From positions 1-64,000 of the forward strand of contig NZ_JAZAQL010000002.1 of assembly GCF_037081675.1 (NCBI RefSeq): a DNA stretch of 64,000 bases, in the 5' to 3' direction. Shown one piece after another: positions 16,959 to 26,082 of this stretch. The stretch comes from Halorubellus litoreus (GTDB lineage: Archaea > Halobacteriota > Halobacteria > Halobacteriales > Natrialbaceae). The notes below the pieces were generated by a model that was given only the letters and a program-made list of their open reading frames with translations, had not been told where the DNA came from and made no database searches. The translations under genes were made by a program, and so were the position numbers. The first letter of the stretch is position 1, and each line of letters starts with the position of its first letter.

Positions 16959-18100
16959 CGTTCGTAGAAGGGGAGTGATTCGACGCGTGCTTTCTTCGAG
17001 TCCCCGCGCACCACGACGCGTAGCGTGGTGCCCGGGTCCGTGTACTCGGTCGAGACGTACGCGAGGCCGATGGGCTCGTCGAGCGTCGGACTCATCGTCC
17101 CGCTCGTCACCTCGCCGACGACGAGGTCGTCGGTGTCCGTGACGTCGTAGCCGTGCCGGGGGACGCCGCGGTCGACGAGCGTGAACCCGACGAGTTTCTC
17201 GTCGACGCCCTCCGCCTTCGCGGCCTCGAGGGCGTCGCGGCCGACGAACTCGGTGTCGAGCTTGACGGTGAACCCGATACCGGCCTCGTAGGGGTTCCGC
17301 GGGTTCGAGTCGTGGTCGAAGTCCTGCCCCGAGAGGAGGAGGCCCGCTTCGAGCCGGAGCGTGTCGCGCGACCCGAGCCCGCAGCGCTGGACGTCTCGCT
17401 CCTCGGCGAACGCCGCCCACACCTCGGGCGCGCGATTCCACGGGACGACGAGTTCCACGCCGTCCTCGCCCGTGTACCCGGTGCGAGCGACGAGGCACTC
17501 GACGCCGGCGACCGTCGCCCACGTCGCGCTGAACCGCGAGATGTCCTCGACGTTCACGTCCGCCGCGTCGTCGACGTGCCCGACCGCCTCGGGCCCCTGC
17601 ACGGCGAACATCCCGTAGTCGTACGTCGCATCGTAGACGGTCGCGTCCAGGTCCCACTCGTCGCGGTGCTCGGTCCACCGGTCGTGCATCTGCTCGGCGT
17701 GCCCGGCGTTCGGGACGAACAGGAACGACGCGTCGTCGCTATCGCCAGTCCCGTCGTCGCTGTCGCCGGTCTCGTCGTCGGTCTCGGGCAGCCGGTAGAC
17801 GACGGTGTCGTCGATGATGTCGCCCTCGCCGTCCGTGATCGTCGAGTACTGCGCGTCACCCGCATCGAGTGCGGTGACGTCGTTCGATGTCAAGCGCTGC
17901 ATGAGTCGTTCGGCGTCCGGCCCGGACACCTCGATCTCGCTCATGTGCGAGACGTCGAAGATGCCCGCGCTCGACCGGACGGCCTCGTGCTCGACGCGGA
18001 TACCGTCGAACTCGACGGGCATGTCCCAGCCGCCGAACTCGGTGAACTTCGCGCCGGCCTCGGCGTGACGGTCGCGCAACGGCGGCGTCTCCAGGGCCAT
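16955..18100 (-). CDS. gcvT: Aminomethyltransferase (glycine cleavage T protein)
   Basis: 381 residues from MALETPPLRDRH. It transfers the methylene group from aminomethyl-GcvH to tetrahydrofolate. Conserved parts are FTEFGGWDMPVEF, GIFDVSHMSEIEVSG, FAVQGPEA, RTGYTGEDGVEL, GSRDTLRLEAG and the C-terminal GEVTSGTMSPTLDEPIGLAYV. A Met eight codons upstream is rejected because a CATTACTTG box lies 22-30 nt before the chosen ATG. An acidic insert (TGDSDD repeated twice) sits near residue 120 and is encoded by a 21-bp direct repeat. First gene of gcvT-gcvH. Confidence 0.95.
   Translation of the reverse strand: MALETPPLRDRHAEAGAKFTEFGGWDMPVEFDGIRVEHEAVRSSAGIFDVSHMSEIEVSGPDAERLMQRLTSNDVTALDAGDAQYSTITDGEGDIIDDTVVYRLPETDDETGDSDDGTGDSDDASFLFVPNAGHAEQMHDRWTEHRDEWDLDATVYDATYDYGMFAVQGPEAVGHVDDAADVNVEDISRFSATWATVAGVECLVARTGYTGEDGVELVVPWNRAPEVWAAFAEERDVQRCGLGSRDTLRLEAGLLLSGQDFDHDSNPRNPYEAGIGFTVKLDTEFVGRDALEAAKAEGVDEKLVGFTLVDRGVPRHGYDVTDTDDLVVGEVTSGTMSPTLDEPIGLAYVSTEYTDPGTTLRVVVRGDSKKARVESLPFYER
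17732..17773. repeat. 21-bp tandem duplication inside gcvT
   Basis: Two 21-bp units (17732-17752 and 17753-17773) differ by only a few bases and encode the repeated acidic heptad around TGDSDD. It looks like a slippage duplication in a surface loop that leaves the frame intact. Confidence 0.7.
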
Positions 18101-18240
18101 ACCGGAGTCGTCGCCCGCCGGCAAGTAATGCTTTCGTATCCCGGCGGTCCGCCGACCCCGTCGACCACCCGGACCGGCCGGGGTTCGGGCCCGCCGGCGC
18201 GTTCGGAACAGGTAAGTAACGTCCGGGAAAACGACGGCGC

Positions 18241-19578
18241 GTGAATCGGACCGTTCGGCGAGCGGGCGCGTTCGCGCTCGTCGGGTCGCTCGTGCTCGCC
18301 GTCCCCGTCGTCGGCCGGCTCGCGGTCGCCATCCCGGCGGTCGTGCTCGCGTTCACCGCCGCCGTCGACGAGGGGCCGCTGTTCGAGCTGTTCGCCCGCC
18401 CCGGTGACCGCGAGGAAGACCGCCTCTACGGCCTCATCGGCTTCACGCTCGCCGCCACCGGCCTGGGCATCCTCTGGGTGATCGCCGCGCTCCCGCTCCC
18501 GGTGTTCGTCGGGACTGTCCTCCTGGTCGCGTGGGGGAACCTCACGAGCGAGGCGGTCAAGCAACGGTACCCGGACCCGTTCGCGGCGAGCGCCGGGTTC
18601 GCCGCGGGCGGGTCGGTCGCGTTCGTCGCCGGTGCCGCGTTCGCGGTCAGTCGCGAACCGGCGCTGTCCATCGGCGTGCAGCTCCCCGAGCTCGCGTTCC
18701 TGGCGGTCGCCGGCGCCGTCATGGGTGCACTCGTTCGCGCCGCGTTGTTCGAGCGCGACGACCCGCTCGTGCTCTGGTCGGTCGCGCTCACGCTCTGGTT
18801 CCTCGGCGACCTCGTCCGCGAGCCCGTCCCCGGGGAGGTCGCGCTCGCGGTCGGCGTCACGGTCGCGTTCGGGTACGTCTCGTACTACCTGGAGACCGCG
18901 AGCGTCCCCGGGATGCTCACGGGCGTCCTGCTCGGGTTGCTGACCATCGTCCTCGGCGGCCTGGAGTGGTTCGCGGTCCTCATCGCGTTCTACGGGGTCG
19001 GCGGGCTGTCGACGAAGTTCAAGTACGAGGAGAAGGCCGAGCGCGGCGTCGCGGAGGACAACGAGGGCGCGCGAGGGAGCGGGAACGTCCTCGGGAACTC
19101 CGCGGTCGCGCTCGCGGCGGTCGTCGGGTACGCCGCGGTCGAACCCGGGTACGTGCCGCTCGCCGAGGAGGTGTACCTGTTCGCGTTCGTCGGGAGTCTC
19201 GCGACCGCGATGAGCGACACGCTCTCCAGCGAGATCGGTGCCGTGTACGACAACCCGCGGCTCGTGACGACGGGCGCGCGCGTCGAGCCGGGGACGGACG
19301 GCGCCATCACGTGGCAGGGCGAGCTCGCTGGGTTCGTCGGTGCGGCGCTCGTCGCCGCGGTCGCGTACGCGCTCTTCCCGGCGGTCGACACCGCTGGTGC
19401 CGGTGTCGTGTTCGTCGCGGGCGTCGCCGGGATGACCGCGGACAGCGTCCTCGGTGCGACCATCGAGGACGACTTCGTCGGGAACCAGGGCGTGAACTTC
19501 CTCGCGACGCTCGTCGGCGCGCTCGTCGGCGGCGCGCTCGCCGTCCTCGCGCTCGACGTCGCACTCGCGCTCTCCTGA
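18241..19578 (+). CDS. DUF92-family integral membrane protein
   Basis: 445 residues, GTG start, with around ten hydrophobic spans. The C-terminal half holds the DUF92 signatures FYGVGGLSTKFKYEEKAERG, MSDTLSSEIGAVYDNPRLVTT and a terminal DDFVGNQGVNFLATLVGALVGG. Plant members (VTE6) are phytyl-phosphate kinases; a role in isoprenoid-phosphate metabolism in archaea is possible but unproven. The N-terminal ~200 residues are an additional hydrophobic domain. It is followed by the acetyltransferase after a single nucleotide, so they share an operon. Confidence 0.82.
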   Translation: MNRTVRRAGAFALVGSLVLAVPVVGRLAVAIPAVVLAFTAAVDEGPLFELFARPGDREEDRLYGLIGFTLAATGLGILWVIAALPLPVFVGTVLLVAWGNLTSEAVKQRYPDPFAASAGFAAGGSVAFVAGAAFAVSREPALSIGVQLPELAFLAVAGAVMGALVRAALFERDDPLVLWSVALTLWFLGDLVREPVPGEVALAVGVTVAFGYVSYYLETASVPGMLTGVLLGLLTIVLGGLEWFAVLIAFYGVGGLSTKFKYEEKAERGVAEDNEGARGSGNVLGNSAVALAAVVGYAAVEPGYVPLAEEVYLFAFVGSLATAMSDTLSSEIGAVYDNPRLVTTGARVEPGTDGAITWQGELAGFVGAALVAAVAYALFPAVDTAGAGVVFVAGVAGMTADSVLGATIEDDFVGNQGVNFLATLVGALVGGALAVLALDVALALS

Positions 19579-19579
19579 C

Positions 19580-20023
19580 ATGCCCGTTCGCGAGGCGACG
19601 CCGAGTGACGTCCCGCTCGTGCGCGCCCTCCAGTCGCTGCTCCCCGAGCCCGTCGATGACCTGTTCGCTGACGGCCTCCCCGGTGGCATCACGCTCGTCG
19701 CCGTTCCCGCGGGCGCGTGGACGCCGCCGGGGGCCTCGGCGTCCGGCCAGCCCGTCGGGTACGTGCACGCGTACGACACCGGGTACGTCTCCGAGCTCGC
19801 GGTCGCGCCCGAACACCGCGGCCGCGGGCACGGCCGCGACCTCCTCTCGCGCTGTCTCGCGGAACTGCGCGCGCGCGGCGTCGACCGCGCGGAACTCGAG
19901 GTCGCCGCCGACAACGACCGCGCGCGCTCGCTCTACGAGTCCCTTGGGTTCGCGGTCGCGGAACGCCGGCCGGATCGCTACGAGAGCGGCGACGGCCTCC
20001 GGATGACGGTCGACCTCGACTGA
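19580..20023 (+). CDS. GNAT-family N-acetyltransferase
   Basis: 147 residues. The acetyl-CoA pyrophosphate loop is VAPEHRGRGHGRDLL and the C-terminal ARSLYESLGFAVAERRPDRY is the usual RimI-like closing segment. It could be a protein N-terminal or small-molecule acetyltransferase. Translation starts one nucleotide after the DUF92 stop. Confidence 0.88.
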   Translation: MPVREATPSDVPLVRALQSLLPEPVDDLFADGLPGGITLVAVPAGAWTPPGASASGQPVGYVHAYDTGYVSELAVAPEHRGRGHGRDLLSRCLAELRARGVDRAELEVAADNDRARSLYESLGFAVAERRPDRYESGDGLRMTVDLD

Positions 20024-20107
20024 CTCGCTCGTGGTCGATCGGCCGCCAGCGCTGCATGTGTACGAAGCCAACGAGCTTATCAGATTCCTGCAATAACGTC
20101 TCAGGTG

Positions 20108-20389
20108 ATGATGGAGCGCCCGCCGGGCGAACACATCGTGCATCGAGAACTCGACGTCGACGGCGCGGAACCGGCGACCCAGATAGTCGAGCACGTCGCG
20201 GCCCTCTCAGGGCGAGACGTCGAGTCGCTCGCGAGCACTTGGGAGACGTTCGGGCACGTCGTCGACGACCTCTTCGAGGAGCCACCCGCGCCGAGCGCGC
20301 AGGTGCAGGTGACGTTCACGTACGAAGGCTACCGGATAACCGTCGACCAGGACGGGCACGCGACGTTCGTCGCGGTCGACGACCGCTAA
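20108..20389 (+). CDS. HalOD1 output-domain protein
   Basis: 93 residues matching the pattern of free-standing HalOD1 domains: an N-terminal strand, a helix (TQIVEHVAALSGRDVESL), then a hairpin ending VTFTYEGYRITVDQDGHATFV. HalOD1 is predicted as a haloarchaeal signalling output module; the ligand is unknown. A GTG (20105) and two consecutive ATGs (20108, 20111) compete; the GCTTATCAG box at 20075-20083 fits a start at 20108. Confidence 0.78.
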   Translation: MMERPPGEHIVHRELDVDGAEPATQIVEHVAALSGRDVESLASTWETFGHVVDDLFEEPPAPSAQVQVTFTYEGYRITVDQDGHATFVAVDDR

Positions 20390-20404
20390 CCCGCGGCGAC
20401 CGCC

Positions 20405-21919
20405 TCAGACCGCGAGGTCGGCTGCGGTCCGGACGCGGACGCTCGTCGGTCGTTTCACGAAGTCGCCGAGTTCGGCGGCGACGACGTGGTCGACGCCGCG
20501 CTGCGCGGCGACGTCCAGGACCTTCTGGTCGAGTTCGCCGTCGAGGACGACCGCGTGCGGGTCCACCGCCGCGTCACGGAGCAGTTCGAACGCGTCGGCG
20601 GCGCTCGCGTCCGCCTGCACCGCGTACTCGCCGTCGAGCAACCGAACGGTCCCCGTGTGCTCGCCGACGACCGCGCTCACGTGTCCGCGAAGCGACGTCG
20701 GCGATTCGGCGTCCGCGGCCTCCTCGGGGGGGACCGGCGTCTCGTCGCTCGCGTCGGCGTCACCGTCCCTGGCGGTCTGTGAATCGCTCGCGTCGGTGTC
20801 CGCTGGCACCTGCTCGTCGTCGGCGCCAGCGTCGTCCGGCACCGTGCCGGCGTCCGCGTCCGCCGACACCGCGTCCGCGTCCGCGTCGCCTCCTGGCGAG
20901 GTCGTCGCGCGGCCGCCGGCGGCGTTCGCGCCCGACCCGCCGTCGTCGGCCGCGCCACCGTTCGACTCGACGGTGGACTCGACGCCCGGCGTCGCCGCCG
21001 TCTCCGAGGTCGCCTCCGCCCGCCCGTCACTCGGTGTGGCGTCGGCGTTCGCGGACTCGGGTGCCGGCGTCGCACTCCCGTCGGTCGCCGCGACCGCCGC
21101 ACGCGGGTCGCTCGCGCCCGCGACCGTCGCGTACGGCACCTTCTCGCGGAGCGCCTCGAACACCTCGTGGTGCGCGAGGTCCTCCACGGACTTGTCCTCG
21201 GGCGCCAGCGCGACGTAGTCCACGTCGCCGACGTCCGCGAGCTCGCGGAGGATGAGGTCGCCGCCGCGGTCGCCGTCGAGGAACGCCGTCACCGTCCGTT
21301 CCGCGGTCAGGTCCGCGATCACCTCGGGGACGTTCGTCCCCTCGACCGCGACCGCGTTCTTGATACCGTACTTCAACAGTTGGAGGACGTCCGAGCGCCC
21401 CTCGACGACGATGATCGCGTCGCTGTCCGCGACGCGCGGCCCTGCGGGCAGGCCCTCGTACTCCGTGACGTCCTCGACGCGCACGTGCTCGCGGACCTCC
21501 TGGAGTATCTCGTCGCTCGACATCACCGAATCGTCGAACGCCGTGTTCAGGAGTTCCTTCGCGCGCTCGACGACCCGCCGGCGCTTGGCGGCGCGCACGT
21601 CCTCGATGTCGCTCACCTCGCAGCGCGCCTGGCACGGCCCGATGCGCGTGAGCGTCTCCAAACTCGCTGCGAGCGTCGCGGTCGCGACCCTATCCAGGCC
21701 GCTCGCGATGGTTATCGTCCCCTCGGCCTGGCCGCGCGTGACGTCGACCTCGACGTCGATGCGACCGACCTTCGACGATTGCTGTAACTCCCGGAGGTCG
21801 AGCTCCTCGCCGAGCAACCCTTCGGTCTGCCCGAAGATCGCGCCGACGACGTCGCTGCGCTCGACCACGCCGTCCGCCGTGAACGTCGCGTGAATCAGGT
21901 ACTTTGCCGTGTCTTCCAT
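20405..21919 (-). CDS. dnaG: Archaeal DnaG primase
   Basis: 504 residues. The N-terminal ~160 residues (KYLIHATFTADGVVERSDVVGAIFGQTEGLLG) are the archaeal DnaG domain. A Toprim domain follows, with the glutamate in AIIVVEGRSDVLQLLKYG and the acidic pair in TAFLDGDRGGDLIL, then DYVALAPEDKSVEDL. About 150 residues of Ala/Asp/Thr/Glu low-complexity linker come next, and a final conserved segment (LLDGEYAVQADASAADAFELL). Archaeal DnaG also associates with the RNA exosome, so a role in RNA metabolism is as likely as primer synthesis. Confidence 0.94.
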   Translation of the reverse strand: MEDTAKYLIHATFTADGVVERSDVVGAIFGQTEGLLGEELDLRELQQSSKVGRIDVEVDVTRGQAEGTITIASGLDRVATATLAASLETLTRIGPCQARCEVSDIEDVRAAKRRRVVERAKELLNTAFDDSVMSSDEILQEVREHVRVEDVTEYEGLPAGPRVADSDAIIVVEGRSDVLQLLKYGIKNAVAVEGTNVPEVIADLTAERTVTAFLDGDRGGDLILRELADVGDVDYVALAPEDKSVEDLAHHEVFEALREKVPYATVAGASDPRAAVAATDGSATPAPESANADATPSDGRAEATSETAATPGVESTVESNGGAADDGGSGANAAGGRATTSPGGDADADAVSADADAGTVPDDAGADDEQVPADTDASDSQTARDGDADASDETPVPPEEAADAESPTSLRGHVSAVVGEHTGTVRLLDGEYAVQADASAADAFELLRDAAVDPHAVVLDGELDQKVLDVAAQRGVDHVVAAELGDFVKRPTSVRVRTAADLAV

Positions 21920-22221
21920 TGTCTATCGACCCCGACGGGGTCGTCGTGGTGGCCCTCCCGGGCCCTGCTGGTGTCGCGCCCTCGGCGGGCTGGCGACCGA
22001 CTGTCTCTCCGTGTCGTCCCACTGCGGGACCGCGCTGCGTGATGATGTGAGGCCACCGCGACCGGTGGCGCGCTGTGAATCGTGTCAACGAACCCGTGCG
22101 GACCACGAATTCGGTCGTAGTACGTCCCCGAGTGGTGTATACCTGTTGCAGGGACCCGCAGGGAAAGAATCCGCTCGACGCCGCGAACCCGTTCGCGAAC
22201 ACCCCACGAGTTCGTCGTCGG
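21920..22221. other. Spacer upstream of dnaG
   Basis: 302 bp between the dnaG start and the end of the membrane-anchored HTH gene. Short palindromes are present (for example GACCCCGACGGGGTC near 21929), but I see no open frame with coding character and no recognisable tRNA, SRP RNA or RNase P signature. Confidence 0.45.
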
Positions 22222-23112
22222 TCAGTACGGGGAGGCGCGGTACTGGTAGACGAGGAGGGCGACGAGGACGACGAACCCGCCGAGGAAGAACATCGCGCCC
22301 GGCGGCAGGCCGCCCGCGAGCAGGTCACCGCCACCGCCGCCGCTCGCGGCCGTCGTCGCGACCTCGGTCGTCGTCTCCGCGGCGATCTGGTAGCTCTCCG
22401 CGGCGGTCTCGGTCGCCGTCGGCTCCGCCGTCGGCTGCCCGGTCCCGGCAGCGGTCTCGGTCGCCGCGTCCGCCGTCGTGTCGACGTTGCTGATGCCGAC
22501 GTCGCCACCGTCACCGCTCGTGGTCGTGCCCGACGTGTTCCCGCCACCGTCCGCGCCGCCGGCGTCCGCGCCGCCGCCGCCGCCGGCGTCGCCGCTGACG
22601 CCCGTCGCCTCGCTGTCCTCCGGTGCGGGCGCACCGCCTTGGGTGTTGAACGACGACCCGGCCGCCGGCCCGAACAGTTCCGCCCAGCCGTACTGGACGA
22701 GGAGGCTCGACGCCGCGAGCACGCCGACACCGCCGACGAGGCGACTCAGCGCCGTCCGGATGCGGCTCGCTCTCGACTCGTCGCTCGACACGATGAGCGG
22801 CCCGTCCTTCGGCGCGTACACCTTCATCTCGTTCCCGCGCGAGGAGTACCACGTGTCCACGACCTCGACGAGGCCGGCGTCGCCGAGGTTCTCCAGGTGA
22901 TAGCGGACGTTCTGGATGGACGAGTCGACGGCGTCCGCGACGTCGCTCGCGGTCATCGGCTCCTCGTGGAGCGCGGTGAAGATCGCGCGCGCCGTCTCCG
23001 AGGACAGCGCGCCGAACACCTTCTCTGCGTCCTCGCCCTCGAGGTCGACGACGCGCGGCGCACGGTCCTCTGGCACGTCGGTGTCGGACTGGAACGGGAG
23101 GAGCCGCGACAT
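22222..23112 (-). CDS. Membrane-anchored winged-helix transcription regulator
   Basis: 296 residues. Residues ~28-100 form an ArsR-like winged helix (VFGALSSETARAIFTALHEEPMTASDVADAVDSSIQNVRYHLENLGDAGLV). A hydrophobic segment follows (VGGVGVLAASSLLVQYG), then about 110 residues of Gly/Ala/Thr/Asp linker likely to be exposed, and a C-terminal span (MFFLGGFVVLVALLVYQYR). With two spans the linker would lie outside, so the regulator could respond to an external signal. A TTTAGGG box centred ~28 nt upstream supports a leaderless start. The targets are unknown. Confidence 0.82.
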   Translation of the reverse strand: MSRLLPFQSDTDVPEDRAPRVVDLEGEDAEKVFGALSSETARAIFTALHEEPMTASDVADAVDSSIQNVRYHLENLGDAGLVEVVDTWYSSRGNEMKVYAPKDGPLIVSSDESRASRIRTALSRLVGGVGVLAASSLLVQYGWAELFGPAAGSSFNTQGGAPAPEDSEATGVSGDAGGGGGADAGGADGGGNTSGTTTSGDGGDVGISNVDTTADAATETAAGTGQPTAEPTATETAAESYQIAAETTTEVATTAASGGGGGDLLAGGLPPGAMFFLGGFVVLVALLVYQYRASPY

Positions 23113-23440
23113 TGCTCGTCTCCACAGACGTCCCGTACCCTAAAGCACGTTTCGCAAGATGAAAACCCGTTTTGAGCTAGCCCGGGTCGCTCCCGTCACG
23201 CGATACTCGCCGCATCGACTCCGTGACAGCCCTCGGACACGACCCGTGAGTGAAACGCGTCTCGCACCCACCGCGAGATAGCTTCGACCGCTCTTTCAGC
23301 GACGACGGCCCCGTTCACGCCGGCCTACTCGACGCACGGAAAACCGCGACGACGCTCGAACGACCGCGCCAGCGCCCGCGCATCACGCTCGGGGTCCGTG
23401 ACCGGCACGCCCAACTTCCCCCGTCACCTAGCCGCGAGCG
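23113..23440. other. Spacer between divergent genes
   Basis: 328 bp that carry the HTH gene promoter (minus-strand CTTTAGGG near 23138-23145). No clear TATA box for the plus-strand gene at 23441 is visible, and I see no other gene. Confidence 0.45.
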
Positions 23441-24121
23441 ATGAGCGCCCCCCGCTTCCCCGACGCGGTCCTCGCCGAGTACGACTGGCGGCACGTCCGC
23501 GACCACACCGAGACCGCGCTCACGCTGCCGTTCTTCACGATAACCGCGTACAACAGCATCTACGAGCACGCGCCCTCCAGCGACGCCTTCGCCGCGGTCG
23601 GCGACCCCGACGTCGACGTCTCCGGGCGCTCCGCGTTCACGAGCGCGCTCGAGTTCTCCACGCCACTCATGGAGCTCGGGTTCTCGCCGGCGAGCGTGTT
23701 CGGCATCGCGTGCGACCACGCCAAGGAGGAGTTCGCGGACAGCGTCCGCGAGGACGGCCTCGTGAACGTCACGCGGTTCACGGACCGCGACATCGAGCGA
23801 CGAGGGGCCGGTAGCGACCCCGACACACCGGCGCGCGCGTTCGGGTACGACGTCGAGTACCCGCTCGTCGACGACGTCATCGTCGAGGACGTCACCGCCG
23901 GCCAGTTCACCGTCGCGGGCGAGCTCTGGGCGGGTATCTGGCCGACGGACACGTCGTACGCGATGGCCGGTGGGATGTTCCCCACCGAGACGCTCGCGGC
24001 GGCCATCGCGCGACAGGCGCCCGCGGCGACGCTCGCCACGGACGCGGACCTCGACGTCGACCCGGACCGCGACCGCGAGCGACTGCTCGACGCCCTGAAA
24101 CGCGCAGAAACGGTGGACTGA
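23441..24121 (+). CDS. Haloarchaeal hypothetical protein
   Basis: 226 residues, acidic, no signal peptide or membrane span. It opens with FPDAVLAEYDWRHVRDHTETAL and contains FTITAYNSIYEHAP, a possible central domain (PLVDDVIVEDVTAGQFTVAGELWAGIWPTD) and an Arg/Asp-rich C-terminal helix. I do not recognise the family. Codon use is typical of the genome. Its 3' end faces that of pdxS with a 15-nt gap. Confidence 0.72.
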   Translation: MSAPRFPDAVLAEYDWRHVRDHTETALTLPFFTITAYNSIYEHAPSSDAFAAVGDPDVDVSGRSAFTSALEFSTPLMELGFSPASVFGIACDHAKEEFADSVREDGLVNVTRFTDRDIERRGAGSDPDTPARAFGYDVEYPLVDDVIVEDVTAGQFTVAGELWAGIWPTDTSYAMAGGMFPTETLAAAIARQAPAATLATDADLDVDPDRDRERLLDALKRAETVD

Positions 24122-24136
24122 GCGAGCGAACTGGAC

Positions 24137-25045
24137 TTAAACGCCGCGGCCCTGCATCTTCTCCTCCTCGGGGAGGTCGACGTTCGCGTCGCCCTTCATG
24201 GACTTCCCGAGGTTCGACGCGATCTCCGCGAGCGTCTCCGGGTCGTCGTGGTTGTTGACCGCCTGCACGATGGCTTCGCCCATCGCCTCGGGGTCCTCCG
24301 CGCCGAAGATACCGGAGCCGACGAAGATGCCGTCGCACTCGTGGTACATCATCAGTGCGGCGTCGGCGGGCGTCGCGATGCCGCCGGCGGCGAAGTTCAC
24401 GACGGGGAGCCGCCCCATGTCGGCGGTCTCGTGCACGAGGTCCTTCGGGGCCTCGTGTTCGCGCGCCCACTTCTCGCGCTCCTCCCAGTTCATACCCTCG
24501 AGCTGGCGGATGGCGCCCTTGATGGTGCGCTGGTGGTGGACGGCCTGGTTCACGTCGCCCGTGCCGGCCTCGCCCTTCGTCCGGATCATCGCCGCGCCCT
24601 CGTCGATACGGCGCAGCGCCTCGCCGAGGTTCCGCGCACCGCAGACGAACGGCGCGGTGAACTCGCGCTTGTCGATGTGGTACGCGTCGTCCGCGGGCGT
24701 GAGGACCTCGCTCTCGTCGATCATGTCCACGCCGACCGCCTGCAGGATCTCCGCTTCCTTCCGGTGGCCGATGCGGGACTTGCCCATCACCGGAATCGAC
24801 ACGGAGTCGACGATGTCCGCGACGTCCGCGGGGTCGGCCATCCGCGCGACGCCGCCGCGCTTGCGGATGTCCGCCGGCACCGCTTCGAGCGCCATGACGG
24901 CGACCGCGCCAGCTTCTTCGGCGATCTTCGCCTGCTCCTCGTTGACGACGTCCATGATGACGCCGCCCTTCTGCATGCGAGCGAACCCGCGCTTGACCAG
25001 TTCGGTCCCGCGCTTGAGGCTCTCAAGGTCTGTCTCCTCGGTCAT
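24137..25045 (-). CDS. pdxS: Pyridoxal 5'-phosphate synthase lyase subunit PdxS
   Basis: 302-residue TIM-barrel enzyme that forms PLP from ribose-5-phosphate, glyceraldehyde-3-phosphate and ammonia supplied by PdxT. LVKRGFARMQKGGVIMDVVN, GAVAVMALEAVPADIRKRGGVARM, IDESEVLTPADD, FVCGARNLGEALRRI and IRTKGEAGTGDV are characteristic. The Met at 25045 is chosen because TATAAG lies ~28 nt before it. PdxT is not in the window. Confidence 0.97.
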   Translation of the reverse strand: MTEETDLESLKRGTELVKRGFARMQKGGVIMDVVNEEQAKIAEEAGAVAVMALEAVPADIRKRGGVARMADPADVADIVDSVSIPVMGKSRIGHRKEAEILQAVGVDMIDESEVLTPADDAYHIDKREFTAPFVCGARNLGEALRRIDEGAAMIRTKGEAGTGDVNQAVHHQRTIKGAIRQLEGMNWEEREKWAREHEAPKDLVHETADMGRLPVVNFAAGGIATPADAALMMYHECDGIFVGSGIFGAEDPEAMGEAIVQAVNNHDDPETLAEIASNLGKSMKGDANVDLPEEEKMQGRGV

Positions 25046-25070
25046 ACCAACGGTTTGCATCCGGTCGCAC

Positions 25071-25076
25071 TTATAC
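25071..25076 (-). promoter_or_regulatory. TATA box of pdxS
   Basis: Minus-strand GGTATAAGTG; the TATAA core is centred 28 nt before the ATG, indicating a leaderless transcript. Confidence 0.7.
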
Positions 25077-25239
25077 CGACCGCACCACGCGGCACCATCC
25101 GGTATGCGGCACGTCAACGTTCCTCCCTGTGGTGGTTCTGCCGCGTCGGCGCTGGACGTCTGGTCCGGTCCGCTCCGGGCGTGGCGTCCACGCCCGGGAC
25201 CGGGAGTGATTTGTGCGACCCACACGCACGATTCGCGTG

Positions 25240-26007
25240 ATGGAGTTGCTACGTGACGACCTGCCGGCGCGCGAGGACCTCCCGTGGTACGTCGCACCAG
25301 TCCCCGAGTTCGTCGAGGACCTCGGCCTCCGGCTCGTCTGGCTCGTGGTCGCCACGAACGTCCTCGGGACGCTGTTCGGGTTCTACTACTACGGCCTCAG
25401 CCCCCTGGAACCGGACTTCGTCTGGGAGGGCAGCCAGTTCGCGCTCGAACCACTCGCGATGTGGCCCCTGGTCCCCGATTCGCCGGTGGCGACGTTGTTC
25501 ATCGCGCTCGCGTTCGGCGCGTGGGCGCTCGGTCGCTCGAACGAGTACCTCACCGCGCTCGCGTTCTTCGGGTGCCTGAAACTCGGCGCCTGGACGCCGT
25601 TCGTCCTCCTCGCGTTCCAGAGCGACTTCGCGTACACGGGCGTCCTCATGTACAACTTCCTGTTCTGGAGTCACCTCGCGATGGTCCTCCAGGGGTTCGT
25701 CCTCCACCGCATCGGCGACTTCCCCGTGAAGGCGGTCGCGCTCGCGGCCGGCTGGTACCTCCTCAACGACGTCGTCGACTACTTCGTCCCCATCATCGGC
25801 GACCCCCACCACACGCTGATACCCGCCGAGGAGATAACCGCCAGCGGCGTCGTACACACGCCCGGTCCGCACCGCATCGCCGCCGCCGGCGCCATCGCAC
25901 TCACCGTCCTCGCGACGTTCCTCGCACTCGCGACGCGGGTCGAGAAGCTCGAAGCCGGCATCGACTCGCTCGATAGCGCCGTCGACTCGCGCGAGGACGG
26001 CCAGTAA
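25240..26007 (+). CDS. DUF1405-family membrane protein
   Basis: 255 residues with six or so hydrophobic spans. LEPLAMWPLVPDSPVATLFIALAF, LKLGAWTPFVLL and the segment around WYLLNDVVDYF are typical of this archaeal/Bacillus family of unknown function. Start at MELLRDD; an upstream in-frame Met at 25213 would add nine residues that do not look conserved. Monocistronic. Confidence 0.78.
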   Translation: MELLRDDLPAREDLPWYVAPVPEFVEDLGLRLVWLVVATNVLGTLFGFYYYGLSPLEPDFVWEGSQFALEPLAMWPLVPDSPVATLFIALAFGAWALGRSNEYLTALAFFGCLKLGAWTPFVLLAFQSDFAYTGVLMYNFLFWSHLAMVLQGFVLHRIGDFPVKAVALAAGWYLLNDVVDYFVPIIGDPHHTLIPAEEITASGVVHTPGPHRIAAAGAIALTVLATFLALATRVEKLEAGIDSLDSAVDSREDGQ

Positions 26008-26082
26008 TCGCTCTCGGGACGTCTACGGTCGCCGTCATCGCGTCCCCTCCAGTCGTCGTCCCTCCGCCTCGAACTCGCACAG

